Of a stretch of DNA of 64,000 nt, positions 25,601-38,578 are shown piece by piece; position 1 is the first letter of the stretch; every line of letters starts with the position of its first letter. Made by a program: the position numbers and the translations under genes. The stretch is from Abelmoschus esculentus (lineage: Eukaryota > Streptophyta > Magnoliopsida > Malvales > Malvaceae), in contig JAUCBN010000006.1 of assembly GCA_035048815.1 (NCBI GenBank), forward strand, positions 23,265,001-23,329,000, read 5' to 3'. The notes beneath the pieces were generated by a model. That model made no database searches. It saw only the letters and a list, made by a program, of their open reading frames with translations, and was not told where the DNA came from.

Positions 25601-28600
25601 ATACTAGCACTACCACTTTTGACATTGTTGTTCTTAGCGTTCACAACATCTTCAGTATCCTCTGCTCCCTGAGGACGGGAAGGAACACCGAGCATGGGTT
25701 CCAAGAAGGTAGTCCATATTTTTATTACTTTATCCAATTGCTCAGTTGAACACATTTCTCCGCAGGAATATTTGATAAGCTGGTAAAGATCTTCATGAAT
25801 TTCAGGATCAGGGTACTCAAACTTCAAATTGGCAATAATGGGTGGTCTGTTTCCAGCAGCAATAGCAAGAAGCACATCATCCTCTTTGCGCTTGTTCTCG
25901 CTGATTTCTTTTATCTCAGCCCACAGAGCTGTACCAAATATGAAAAGGGGACAATGAAACAGATCGTATTCAAGATAAATGTTATACAGTTATACACTTA
26001 CAAGAATAGTCTTAACCAATAATTCAAAGAGTAAAAAATATAAACCAATTTTCAATTAGTAAATTACCAATATAATAGTATTTTAAAATTAATTTGTCCT
26101 AAATAAGTGAAACACTTTGAAAAAAGAAAATTCGGAAAGAGATGCTGCACATCAGTTCCAAAATAAAAGCAACCAAACATGCAAGTTACTCCCCAAACTC
26201 CAGTGCATGAAGAACAATGGGAAATATGAAATCACAGATAAATAAAGTTTTCAAGACCAGCTTCCATTCATATGCTAGTCCAAGGCTCTTGGTATTACTT
26301 CATGGTAAATTCAGAGGATTATTTATTAAAAGGTAAAAATAACATTGCATAAAAATATATGATATATTTAGCATAACATAATCCTCCCAAAGAGTATATT
26401 TAACTATCAAGCTCTATATCAATTTTCTCTCTCATTAAAAGGCAAAAGCTGAAGATACCTTTAGCGCTCAAGTTCTTAGAGTCCTGCTGTTTAAAATAGA
26501 AACTACGGTGGTCAAGCGATTTATGATAATTCTTGGCATAAATTTCAGCCCAAACTTTATTAAAATCAGAACGACATCTAGCCCACTCTTCTTGTTTCTG
26601 CTTCAAGCGGGTTAAAATAACGGGCAAAGCAAGATGGGCATTCTTCCTTAAAACATCCATCACATCAAGTCCATGATCACCATATAAACGTTCAATGCAC
26701 CTAAGATTCAATGCTGCATTGACAATGATAAGAAAATAGCCATCAGGAAAAATAGGAAAGGGTGTTCCATACAATGCATATGAAGATATTTTATTCATAG
26801 TTTATAACCTGATAAGTGCTCCTCGATGCGAATTGGACTGTCTATTTTGATGATATTACTGTTAATCTTTTCTAATAGTTCTTCTACTCGCTTGGTTGTT
26901 GCATTCACGGACTCTAACAACATATCCAGTTCAAACCTGACAACATAAAGTAAAGGAATTAGAAATTCAACAAATTAACTTGAGTGATCATATTAGGAAT
27001 ATATTTCAAGAGATCAATAGCACCAATAAGGAATGCAAAGCAAGGCTCACAGCCACACACATATAAGTTTCAAACAGATAACAAAGGCGTAAAAGGGTTG
27101 TGAAGTTGTGTGCATGCACCATGGACTACATGAAGGGTAAATTTTCAACAAAAGTTTAGGTGATGCCAAGAAACAAATGCAAAAGCCAGAATATAGCCGA
27201 AGTGAAATAAAAACACCCATGAATAATAAGGCAAAAACATGGGGCAAATGCAATCAACAGCAGAGGTAGGTCCAACCTGTCATCTTCACATCGAAATAGG
27301 CTTTCTTCATACTGGTTTTTGCGCATGTGTTTGAAAGAGTAGTCCTCACTACCAGATGTAACAGAAACCCAGTGATCATTGAGAACACCAGAACCTAGCT
27401 CTGTTCTCTGGCTTGCAGAAGGTATTGGATACTGTAAGGCATTAAACAATTAAAGTAAGTAATAACAGAACCAACTTATTGTTCCGACCAAAATAAAAAG
27501 ATTTGAGTTTGAAGCAAAAACTGCGTACATTCTTTGGAAGAAGCCGATAGCTAGGAGTGCACCGTTCACAATTAGAGAGGTCAAGTTCATTAATGGGTTT
27601 TCCAAAGTATTTATCCTTGCTGGAAAATAAAGAAACCCTGCAACCTGCATCTTTATTGCTGAAGTAACTTCTTTCAAGTCTATCCCTTTCTCGGGTTTCA
27701 CAGTCTCTTATTTTGACCCCATTATCCCTTTCTTCCGTCTTAACCGATCTAGGTACCTGCCCCTCATTCCGCAAGTACTCTGCAGGCATAATAACTTGCT
27801 AAGAATATATTGAAACTCAACCAAAAGTAGAGGCCAGTTCAGTTGAACTATGATGCTCTACTAGTTTTGCTTAACATAAATACAATCAATGTTAAGAGTT
27901 AAGACCGTAGCAGCCATTGCTCTGGTTTGAATAAACTGAGGAACTCTTAACTAAAGTTGATAAGAGGTGTATGTAACAGATAGTTGTACTTACTTTCACT
28001 AACAAAATCTGCAAGCAAGCCCTCTGCATAATGGGATTTGATTAGTCAACAATGTCACTGCAGAATTTACATAAAACCGACGTATAACTTTTCTGCAGAT
28101 ACCTACCATTCTTCTCACATTGTGCCAAAAACTTATTGAAACCATCCATCACCTCTCGGTATCTTCCAAGCAAATCATTCACCTAACAAGAAAAAAATTC
28201 TAAATTTACTAGTTTTATCTCTGTCATGCCCTAATCAAACAGTCTAATATATGTGTGTGTATCTACAATTATATCAAACAGTGACAATAAATTATGATTT
28301 TTCAGGGCACTAATATTATGATGTTGAAACTTTGAAAATTGCTTAGGTCAATTCAAAAATGCAGGAATGAATCGAACTTTTTCAGTTGAAAAACATAATA
28401 AAGCTTGCACTGTTCAACTAAAATATATAAGATACTACACGACTCCCTCCAACAAACTAAAACGAGAAAGATAAACTACATGGATTCCTCATGTGAGCTG
28501 AAGAAGGAATTAGTAAATTACAAACTAATGATGTCTGTTAACCATACCAGAGATTGCAATTCCGTCCGTGAGATTACTTCATTGCTATAGAGATGAAGGC

Positions 28601-30972
28601 ACCTCAAAAATTCTTGATAATGCTCAGGATTTCTTAACTTCTCCTTCACTTTATCGCAGAAGGCAAACTCCTGATTATAAACACCTGAAATGGGGTGATG
28701 TAATTCAAAGAAGCAACATGAGCAAATCAAAAGGCAATTATAAAATTTTGAAAATTTTACACTACCAAGTTTTTCACAAGAAATTATACATATGAGAGTT
28801 GTCATCAAGTGATAACATCCATTCAGGAAAACCATTGGTATTCACACCAATACTATATCCCTCCTAATGCTTCCGGGGAAAAGTAAGCAGAAACAAGGGA
28901 ATTTAAATGAAGAATAAATTTGTCAATGAGCATGATAGCAGACTCCAGAAGAGATATTAGGTTCATATGAGGTTAAAATTATAATGTGAGGATAGAAAGA
29001 TAAGCACCTATTTATGTTTTTATCATTGTCAGCCATAGATTTCCCTATAATGTTTAACTGAGGAGCAGAAAACTCACTTTTCATTGCATTTTTATCATCA
29101 TACAGAAGACCATCCCCAGATTGCTGGGGTTGCTCAACACCTGATTCTTCACTCTTACGAGCAGGTTTTCCACTCCATTTATGTGGAAACTGCATGTTGA
29201 AGTCTCTGTTGCCATCAATTTTAAAGTCTCCATCACCCTGTTCCCGGTCTCTCCTATCTCTGTCTTCCGTTGTGTCCCTTTCTTTTTCACCGCGTTCCAT
29301 GCTAAGATCACAGTCAGCCAGAACAGCCCTACTCCTATCTTTCTGCCAGATATTCTCATAAATCAAATGTTAGCTTGATTGTCGACAAGTAATCATGAGG
29401 TACTTAAGGATTAGGCTAAAACAAACCTTGTCAACAGGCATTGCACACGTTCCAGGCACAGCAGAGCTCCTGTCTTGGGGTATAGAGTTTCTACCAGCGA
29501 AAGCATAATGATTAGAGGCTGTTGCTGAGTTATCAGGCAGAAAATGAGTGAACTCTGAAAGTAGATCTGGGTGGTCTTGGAAAAGGCCAGCAACCTATAA
29601 AAAATATAGTTTCTGATCAGCAAAATCCAACAACCTAGGCAGCATACAAATCCCATGCAAAGAGAGAAGCAGAGAAAATAAGGAAACTATAATGTAACAC
29701 ACCTCCTGGTAGACTTCATTGATAGACTTATTTTCTTTTCTGTACAAGTTCAAAATGTCTAAAAATGATTTATAGACATGGTCATCACCCTGAAACCTTG
29801 TCTGCAAAAATCAAATAATGAGATCAGAAATGTTGCAGGCAAAGAAACAATCTTATAAATTCAGCAATGGCACAGATTCTACCTTAATCTTGTTCACAAA
29901 ACTAATAGCTTCTTCAAACTCCACAGGCTTCTTTTGGGGAGTCTCTTCATCCCCAAATGGGAGGGTGATCTCATATCCTTTGGGCAAAAAGGTATTGAAG
30001 CCCAAAATCAGGTCTCGGTACCCTTTAAATAACTCCTTCACCCTTGCTATGACACCCGCAGTATCAACTCTACATTCAGCATACCACAAGTCACAAATTG
30101 GTTCATACAAACATTACCAGGGTATAAAGAGCAAAACTTACAAAAGTCAGGTAATTTTAAAAAAATAATGATCAAACCTTTGAGCCTTGAAGTCTTTCAT
30201 CACTTCAAGAAAGTCATCATATTTCTCCCTCTTTTCTTGAAATATATCTTTAACTGCCTTGAGATATGCCAATGCATCATTTGTGGTCAGTTTCTGGGTA
30301 GCTCCTGTCCCTCCCACCATCTGTGGTTGCCCAGAGCTTTATCATCGAAAAACATAAAACATATTCAGATTAAAGAACATTTCCAGTACATCTTCATGTA
30401 TATTTCCAAATGAAATTTAAGTATCATACATATATATACATATCATTGTCACCTTAAAAGGTAGACCAACGGGTAGGGTTATTTAGCCTTTTCTACACAC
30501 AATTAAAACCTTATCTAATACTATACAGGTCCTTCACAGAAATAAAAACTAGAAACATTCCCATTTAGAAAAGAAAGAGTATTACTATTTTTTGCTATCT
30601 CCAAACACCTTTAGAGGAAATGAATATTTCCAACCAGTATTTTTAGAAAACAAAAAAAGATATATTTTTTCATCAATGGTAAAAGACAATTCACAATTAT
30701 GAACGGGACCGAAGTTGTACAAACTAAGACTAAAACGGAAAAAGAAAAACACTAATCAGATCTGCTAAACTAAACCAAACAAAACGGCGACAGTAATTGA
30801 CCTGTAATAATTTCAAACTTAATCTCATTGTAGCTTTCCTAACGAAAACACAAAATTAGACCAAACATATAAAAAATAAAAAAGTTATATTTTACCCTTC
30901 TCCTCGAGAAGAAACCACAGGCCTTTTAAGTTGAGAGCCGCCGATGTAAACCTCATCCCTAGACCGCTTCAT
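22629..30972 (-). CDS. Paired amphipathic helix corepressor, SIN3-like (SNL3/SNL4 type)
   Basis: SIN3 proteins scaffold histone deacetylase complexes that repress transcription in the nucleus. I model 22 exons in reading order: 30896-30972, 30178-30336, 29883-30070, 29703-29801, 29427-29594, 29078-29342, 28548-28684, 28107-28183, 27994-28023, 27529-27779, 27277-27431, 26809-26936, 26459-26713, 25227-25928, 25023-25114, 24031-24663, 23828-23928, 23605-23743, 23363-23513, 23112-23272, 22916-23027, 22629-22784. Together they keep one frame for 1411 residues, close to full family length. Start MKRSRDEVYIGGSQLKRP is typical. PAH1 lies at about 45-113, PAH2 about 127-193, PAH3 about 321-388, the HDAC-interacting region about 460-600 (CERCTPSYRLLPKNYPIP), a strongly acidic stretch about 940-1075, and the Sin3 C-terminal domain about 1085-1290. 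All domains look intact. Confidence 0.93.
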
Positions 30973-31529
30973 CTCTTTTCCTTTTTCCAATCAAAACAGA
31001 AGCTCTCTCTCTTCTCTATTTTCCTATTTTTTTTCTTTACTCTCACCAACAAATCATGCTTCAAACTTTGATGTATCTCCAAAAAGAAATTCCTGCAATC
31101 AACAAAAAAGCACAGTTATTTTAAATCAAACACGAAGCAGATCTCAAAAAACAAACAGAAAATCACCAAACGAAAATAAAATTTTATTTTCTTTCCATCC
31201 TCTCACCTGCTCAACAGATCATCACCGAAATGAATTTCCCAAGTAAATTCACATTACTTGCAGGTAAAGGCACGCTAGATGAAAAAATGATTTCCGAAGC
31301 ATAAAACCGGAAAGAAATGTCTAATTGTAAAAATTAAAATAGAAGAAAAATGAAAATCAGTGTTCTTAAGCAAACTCTAGAAGAAAAACAAAACAACAGA
31401 GAAGTTGTGGTTTTACAGATCGAAGGATTCTCGTGATTGTAGCAAAGACGTTGAAGAGAGGGGATTTTACGATAATTAAAATTTATTTATCCATTTATTT
31501 ATTATTTTTCGGCTTTGGAGAAACAGTGT

Positions 31530-31564
31530 TTTTTATTTTTATTTTTATTTTTATTTTTATTTTT
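31530..31564. repeat. (TTTTA)n microsatellite
   Basis: About six to seven tandem copies of a 5-base TTTTA-type unit upstream of the SIN3-like gene. Probably length-variable between individuals. Confidence 0.85.
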
Positions 31565-33356
31565 CTGTTGATTATGTTCGTTTTTGAAGAGAGCTTAAGG
31601 ATTGTGATTTTTATATAGGAACGGATATAAATTCCTTGTTGCTGGTAACAAAGAGGAAAAGGCAGGGGGAGGATAGCAAATTACACGGTCGCTAGCCGGT
31701 TGATTTCAATGGGTTTACCGGGTGTTGGCGGTTATTGTTAAAAAAGGTAATTGTACTTTGATTAATATAGATTAAGGTTATCGTTAGGGATTTTGTGTAT
31801 AATTAAAATGAATATTTTTATTTAATAATTAAATAATTTAATATAAATATTTTATTTATATTTACAATTTAAAAAGCTCGCTCTTAGGGTAATATAAGAG
31901 AGGCTCAAACAAATATTGTAAATTAGTTAAAATTTTAAAGATATAAAATATTTTATTTTATAATTAAAGATTTATGATAAAAATTATAGTAATTATATTA
32001 TTTACAAATGATAATATTTAAATTTTTATTAATAAAATTAAATTTTAAAGTAGATATCGTCCGCGGATAACATTTTTATTAAAAATTGACTATTAAGTTA
32101 ATAATTCAGTTAATTATGGCAGTATTGACTTAGACAATAATAAAAATAAGGTAGTTACATCTATTTAATTGAGAACATCACTCATAAGTAACGTCTTGTC
32201 GAGCCAATTTTATTTAACGTCTGACTAATTTTTCATTGCAACTATTTATTTGAGGCTCAAATTTCATAAGTTCGCACAATATATCACCTATAAATAACGC
32301 TTTTATTGAAAAATAAATTTTATTAATGTATTATTATATTTTTATCGTAGATATCTAATTATAAGGTAACATGTATTATATCACTAAAATTTAAATTAAA
32401 TAGTAATATTTACCTTGAAAACCCGATTTTGATTTTTTATACTACCGATCGCACAATGTAAGGTGACAAGGGCAGCTTCAAATCCCTTTGTTTAGTTTTC
32501 ACTGACACTGTGGGTGTTGTTGGATTTGAAATCTGGTTGCGCCAGTGGGGACCGGAAGGAATGGGTCTGGTCGGAGACCGGTCCAGTGGACAACCTGGTA
32601 CCAATACATAACATGAGGGCAAAGTCCAAGTACTATTAAGGATGCATAGTTTGAGCCCATGGTTCAACTGCTAGACTGACATTTTAGGCCGAGGTTAATC
32701 TGGCCTTGTTTGTATACATGTTTCATTTAGGAAGAATTTTTTTTCGTACGCGACGAGTCAAACTCGAAATTTATTTAAATAAAATTAAGATACTTAGTAT
32801 TTGTACCGATTTATATTAATTATCAATTCATATTTATTTAATAATTTAAAATATCATAAAATTGTTTAATTTTTATATTATATAAGTGGATGACACTGCC
32901 TGCCCCCATATCTTTTATTGTGTAAATTAGGAAACTTTTATTTAACAAACGCCTAAAGTATACATTATTTACTCCTCTGCCTACAATGAGGATTGATATA
33001 AGGTTAAACACAAATTATAACCAAATAACTAGTCAAGCCATAAATACTTCCAAGAAAAAACTAAAGACAGCATGCCCTTATATAAATATGATATGGCAGA
33101 CAATATGTTTGTCACCAAAAAGAAATTGTACCCATATCTATGTTGGGTTTCATGTTCCACATCAATGGAGGGACATGTGAAATGGTCTCCTACACATGGA
33201 AGACAAGCAATAAACAAGGAAGGAAAAGTTCGATACGGATGGATACGTTTGGTTTGATTTGTAAAAAAAGTTTAATGATTTATTGATATCTAGTTTAAAT
33301 TTCAATTATCGATTTTTTTTTTGAATCTTAAAATTTTATATTATATACATGATTTA

Positions 33357-33500
33357 TTTAGCCTAACTGGTTAAAAGAACAGTTGATGTTTCTAGAGGTC
33401 ATGGGTGCGAACACCAGTGATACCAGTAGAGTGATTGAGTGATCAATGTTAAATGGTGAAGATTATATTCTTCTTGCTTTTTTGCGTAATAAAATTTTAA
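33357..33500 (+). mobile_element. tRNA-derived SINE-like element
   Basis: Contains a perfect RNA polymerase III box A consensus, TAGCCTAACTGG (33360-33371), and about 28 bases further a near-consensus box B, GGTGCGAAC within 33398-33415. A body follows that recurs in inverse orientation at about 47690-47830 and 50760-50890. No tRNA cloverleaf can be drawn, so it is not a functional tRNA gene. Confidence 0.6.
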
Positions 33501-33790
33501 TTATTCAAAAAATTAAAAATATCAAATGACAACACTAAACACGACAGATTATATTTATTAATCCATATTAATCGTTAAATTTAACGATTATTATTGATTA
33601 AAAGGGTGAATTGTTGAAAATTTAGAATATAATGACTTAATTAAAAGTTCATAAAAAATTAAAAGACTTATGATGCTTTTAAGCCTAATAAAATTAACTC
33701 AAAAATCAAAAAACAAAATTAACCGACCCTAAATCAATAAACTATAAAATTAATTCATTGAATTAAATCAAATTATGTATGCTTTTATTT

Positions 33791-34287
33791 AGAGGTGTAC
33801 ATTCGGTTCGGTTAATTCGGTTAATCGACCGAACCAAAATTATTTCGGTTAATTCGGTCGGTTAATTTTTGGTAAATTTGATTAACGATTTTTTTTGATA
33901 ATTTGATTATCGGTTAATTCGATTCAAAATCGGTTAATTAACTGAATTAACCCAATTAACCGAATTTATATATATTAAATATTATATATATTATGTTTAT
34001 TTATTTTTAGTTATTTAACTTTTAAAATATTATAAATTGTTCATTAATTTTTTTTATATTATAAAATGGTCATTAAATTTTGTATTAAATTACTATAAAA
34101 TAAAAGTTTAATAACTAAAAAATATTTTAGCTTAATTTAGTTACCTATTATATAATTTAACCAAAATTTATAATAAATTTCGGTTAATATAATTAAAAAA
34201 ATTCAATTCGAGTAACAATTAAAATTTTAAAAATTTTGATTAATTCAATTTGATCACCGATTGAATTAACCGAATATTGACCCCTAC
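33791..34287. mobile_element. hAT-like MITE with 8-bp target site duplication
   Basis: The element starts AGAGGTGTACATTCGGTTCG and ends AATATTGACCCCTAC, giving inverted termini of the common plant hAT type. The 8-bp sequence TTTTATTT lies immediately outside both ends (33783-33790 and 34288-34295), as expected of a target duplication. The interior is full of CGGTTAATT-type palindromic phrases and has no coding capacity. The clean target duplication suggests a relatively recent insertion, though this is inference. Confidence 0.8.
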
Positions 34288-36125
34288 TTTTATTTATGTC
34301 CTAACTCAGCCGTAAGCCTAGATTTACTTTTAACCCTAGATCCTAATACATGATCAAGCTCATGTACATGTTAGTCACGTGGGTGGTTCTATTGGAATTT
34401 CCAAGAGGATAATTTAATTTATTATTTGTATATAGTAATAAAATTAAATAATGGGATTTTAATTTAATAAGAGAAAAACAATAATATAAGGGTTAAATAA
34501 TTAGGAATGGAATAATAAGTCAAAATGGTTACAGTTTGGATATTCGTGCTACCATGTGTCATATTGCGAAACTCACCCTTGTTTATTCCTTTTGGTTTTA
34601 ATAATTTCTTTGTTAATTATTAAATTAAATAAAAATAAACGAACTTGTATTATGATTCATAAAATGACAATAAAATTGTGTTTTTAAATAACAATAATCA
34701 TAAGCATAAATTATGCTGTATATTCGGGTTATAATTACCGAGGTTAATTATTTTTAATTTATTCTGATAAATAATATTAATATTATTTATATTCGATTAA
34801 TTCAAATAAAAAACAAATATTTGATCATAAATATTAAAATTACTCTGTTTTAAAGGAAGAATCGATTTTTTTAACTGCCAAAGCTAAAGCTGTGGAAATT
34901 ATTTTCTTATCTTATTGATGGTAATAGAGATTAATAATGATAGTATACAGATACGCATACGCGTCGTTTAATACGTATATAAAGCTGGCAGCGGCAACTA
35001 CTCTTTATAGTCTACATGTGATATTTGACTTCAAAAATTATTTTCAGTAAAAGATTGATAATTTTTATGATAAAACAATGCTTTCTTTTTTTTTTCGTTG
35101 ATTTTTTTAATGTCTCGATCTTTCTTAAATGTAATTTTATCTTCTCTTTTGATTTGACTAATAATTATCTAGTAATTACACAATCATTGATGAACTAATT
35201 TCTCTCTCCCAATTTATTAAGATAGTACAGAATGATATCACGCTGATATCATCACCAATAGTTGACAATTAAATAAAAAATATCATAATTTGTGTACTAT
35301 CTGAATTAATTTAAAATTTTTACGTATATTAATTTAGAATAAAAACTTAAATTTTATATTTGTTTAGTTATTTTTATCCAAAAATAAATTATATTATAAT
35401 GAGAATTATTATTTTTTATTATAATAGAATTTCGTATATAGTGATAGAATTAAAATTTAAAATTAAAGATAAAATATAAATGTTTAAAAATAAAGAGCGT
35501 CTGTCCCTCTATCTTTATATACATCTGTCACTGTTTTTATATATATTAAACTCAATAATTCTTTCAGTTTAATTATTTTATTAAATATATTTACAAAGTT
35601 AAATATCAAATTTTTAATATTATTTAAATGATCTAATACCATATTTCATTCAATTAATTCATTGCTAATATATTATACCTATTAATTACACATAACTACA
35701 TTCAAATCCAATTACTATATAACTGTCCAAACGTAACTTAAAATTAAATAATTAATTTTTCGGATTAATTGTGTAAAGGTACAGTTACACTTATTTTTGT
35801 TTTGTTTTTTCTTTTCTTGTATTTTTTCTTTTTTATACTTAAAAATTAAAACACTCTAATAATAATCCAATTAATTGTTTATATAATGGATAGAAGTAGT
35901 AGTTTGATCGGTCTGATCCGGTCGTATCGGTTCAATCTGTAGGTACGTTTAGTATCGACGTCGGCACAATTATATGTAAGTGAAAGTGTGAAACCCATCC
36001 TCTCCTGCCGCAATTTCTTAAAACTACCATTTTCACCGCCAATTTCCCGTGCTCCCGTTATCTGCTCCGCTTCCGACTGCCGTATACAAGGGCGTCGCAA
36101 AAATATATAATTACCATAAGCTACA

Positions 36126-38578
36126 ATGTCTTTCAAGAATCGGTCACCATCGAGTACTCAACCGCAGCTGCACGATCTCAAGCAACGCGTTTTCAGTTGC
36201 CTCAACAAACTCGCCGACCGCGACACTCTGGCACTCGCTTCATCTGAGCTCGAGTGCATCGCTCGAGACCTTACTGCTGATTCCATCTCTCCGTTCCTTA
36301 ACTGCCTTCACAACACCGACTCTTCGGCCAAGTCTCCGGTTCGGAGGCAATGCGTGATCCTTTTGACTTTGATGTCTCATTTGCACGGCAACGTCCTATC
36401 TCCTTATCTTTCTAAGATGATTTCCACCCTCGCTCGCCGCCTCCGCGACTCCGACTCAGCCGTCCGATCTGCTTGCGTAGAGGCGACGACTGCAATGTCG
36501 TCTCACATAACGAAGCCTCCATTTTCGGTTCTGTCGAAGCCTTTGATTAAAATGCTCGTGGTGGAGCAAGATGTTAACTCGCAGATCGGAGCGGCGATGT
36601 GTTTGTCGGCGGCGATCGAGGCGGCACCGGATCCTGAGACGGAGCAGCTTAAGAAGGTGTTACCGAAGTTGGGGAAGTTAGTGAGGAGCGAAAGTTTCAA
36701 AGCGAAAGCGGCTGTGTTCGGAGTTATTGGAAGCGTTGTCAGCGTTGGCGCCGCCGGAAGTAAAAGAGTCTTGGATTGGCTAGTGCCTTGCGTGGTGGAG
36801 TCTTTGAGTAGCGAAGATTGGGGAACAAGAAAGGCGGCGGCTGAGACGTTAGGGAAAGTGGCTATGGCGGAGAAAGAGCTGGCAACGGAGTATAAAGCGG
36901 CGTGCGTGACTGCTCTTGAGAACAAGAGATTTGATAAGGTACATCCGTGTACTTCTTTACTCCATAATCATTTAATAACATATCTTTTCCCGATCAGAGG
37001 AAAATGATCATCGTTCTGATAAATTTTATTGCTACAGGTTAAGATTGTCCGAGAAACTATGAATTGTAGTTTGGATTTATGGAAGGATGTCTCTGGAGTT
37101 TGTGAAGAGGCCTCAACTACTCAGTCCGACTCATCTTCAATAGGTATAATGATGGTTTAATTTTGTTAATCTTGTAATTATCTGATATTTGGAAATTAAC
37201 CATCATTGTTCAAACCCTTAATAGTTTATTATAATATGAACTGGATTTTTTTTTTCTGGGATAAGGTACACAAATTTGATACTTCTTAAATGTGGGTGAT
37301 CAATTTCTTCAATAATTTTCACTTTAAAATTTAGAAAATTTAAGGGTTGCTATTATTGTGCTGCTGTAGAACATTTATGTTTAGTAACCACTGCTGTAAA
37401 CTCTTAGTTTTCTGCTTTCATCATTGATGATTGTGTGCTTTGATCTTGGGAACAGATAATAGTAGCGTTGGATGCTTTCCTTCAGTTGCAAAAAGTATGA
37501 GCGATGTTGATTTTAGAATTCCCCAACCAAAGAAAGTAGCTCCCACGAGCAGGTCCCCTCCATCGGATGCTTCCAATGCGAAGAAAGAGACTCCCCTGAA
37601 AAGTAACAATAGGGACGGTAACACATCGGTTTTTGGTAAGCTGGACCGCTCAAAATCATCTAATTGGACGATTGAAACCTCTGAGCCGAAATCTTTGTTT
37701 TCTGATGATGAGAATATCAAAAAGAGTGTACCCTTTGTCAAGGTTCATGATGAAAAAGTAAAGAAATTTGGTGGCTTGAGATCTAGCTCTCAGGTCCTTC
37801 CTTTTCATGATTGTGAGGAGAACATGGATGTTGGTGGCAAAAATGCTTTTCTAGATGTTGACGAGAATCCCAAAGACATGGAGGATCTGTCGTTGATCCG
37901 CGAACAACTAGCTCAGATCGAAGACCAGCAATCCAATCTATTAAAACTCCTCCAGGTAGTTTACGAAGCTGAATATCCTTGTTTTCATGCTAGTGCTTTC
38001 TATTCTTTATCCTTGTTTCATGCTCAGCTACTTTTAAGTGATTTTAATAACAATGTTTTTTTTTTCTTTTCTGTATTTAATTTTAGAAATTTATTGGGAG
38101 TTCCCAAATTGGGATCAATTCTCTAGAGATACGAGTAAACGGCCTGGAGATGGCTCTGGATGAGATATCATATGATTTGGCTATTTCAAGTGGTAGGATT
38201 CCAAACATGGATTCTCCGGATAACACATGTTGCAAGCTGCCTGGAGCAGAATTTTTGAGTCCCAAGTTCTGGAGGAAGAGCCAAGATAGATTTTATACTT
38301 CAAGGTTATCTTCTTCGGGGCGCAGGCTTTCGCTAAATGCAATACATAAGACGCCTTATAAAGATTCTGGTGGTGAAACGTATAGAATGACAAAGAACTA
38401 CAATCAAGAGGGAATTCAGGTTCAAGGTAGGAGTGGATTCGTTATAGACTCAGTGGTCGATACCGGTAGTGACGCAAGAGGGAATTCAGGGTTCTCTAAT
38501 AGAATAATAACAAAGAATTACAATCAAAATGCCGAGAGGTTCCAGATTGGCAATGCTAGTGCTCCTGATGGGACTTAA
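36126..38578 (+). CDS. TORTIFOLIA1/SPIRAL2-like microtubule-associated protein
   Basis: This plant-specific family of HEAT-repeat proteins binds microtubules and controls cortical array dynamics and organ twisting. Four exons (36126-36938, 37038-37143, 37456-37955, 38087-38578) keep a single frame and give 636 residues. The N-terminal half is helical HEAT-like repeats (about 10-310), beginning HDLKQRVFSCLNKLADRDT and including the conserved KQRAAAE-like stretch RKAAAETLGKVAM. A Ser/Lys-rich linker follows, then a coiled-coil candidate spanning the last intron (SLIREQLAQIEDQQSNLLKL to LEIRVNGLEMAL). It is shorter than TORTIFOLIA1 itself and fits the TOR1-like subgroup. Located just upstream of a BIR gene, as I recall for Arabidopsis At1g27210/At1g27190. 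Specific paralogue uncertain. Confidence 0.88.

Larger units (their letters stand above)
30973..36125. other. 5-kb divergent intergenic region with several small transposons
   Basis: Holds the 5' leader and promoter of the SIN3-like gene (about 30973-31700, with a TTTTA microsatellite) and the promoter of the TORTIFOLIA1-like gene near 36 kb. In between is AT-rich sequence with a SINE-like copy (33357-33500) and a well-preserved hAT-like MITE (33791-34287). Two less AT-rich patches (about 32450-32680 and 32980-33250) are unexplained, but no credible gene is visible in them. Confidence 0.55.

Noticed and set aside
29000..29080. A donor-like site at 29007 (GTGCTT) for SIN3-like exon 6
   Set aside because: Using it puts the next exon out of frame with an immediate stop. 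The donor at 29077 (GTGAGT) restores MKSVYNQEF, as in other plant SIN3 proteins.
33357..33430. Possible tRNA gene from box A and box B
   Set aside because: No acceptor, anticodon or T stem pairs correctly; a SINE head explains the boxes.
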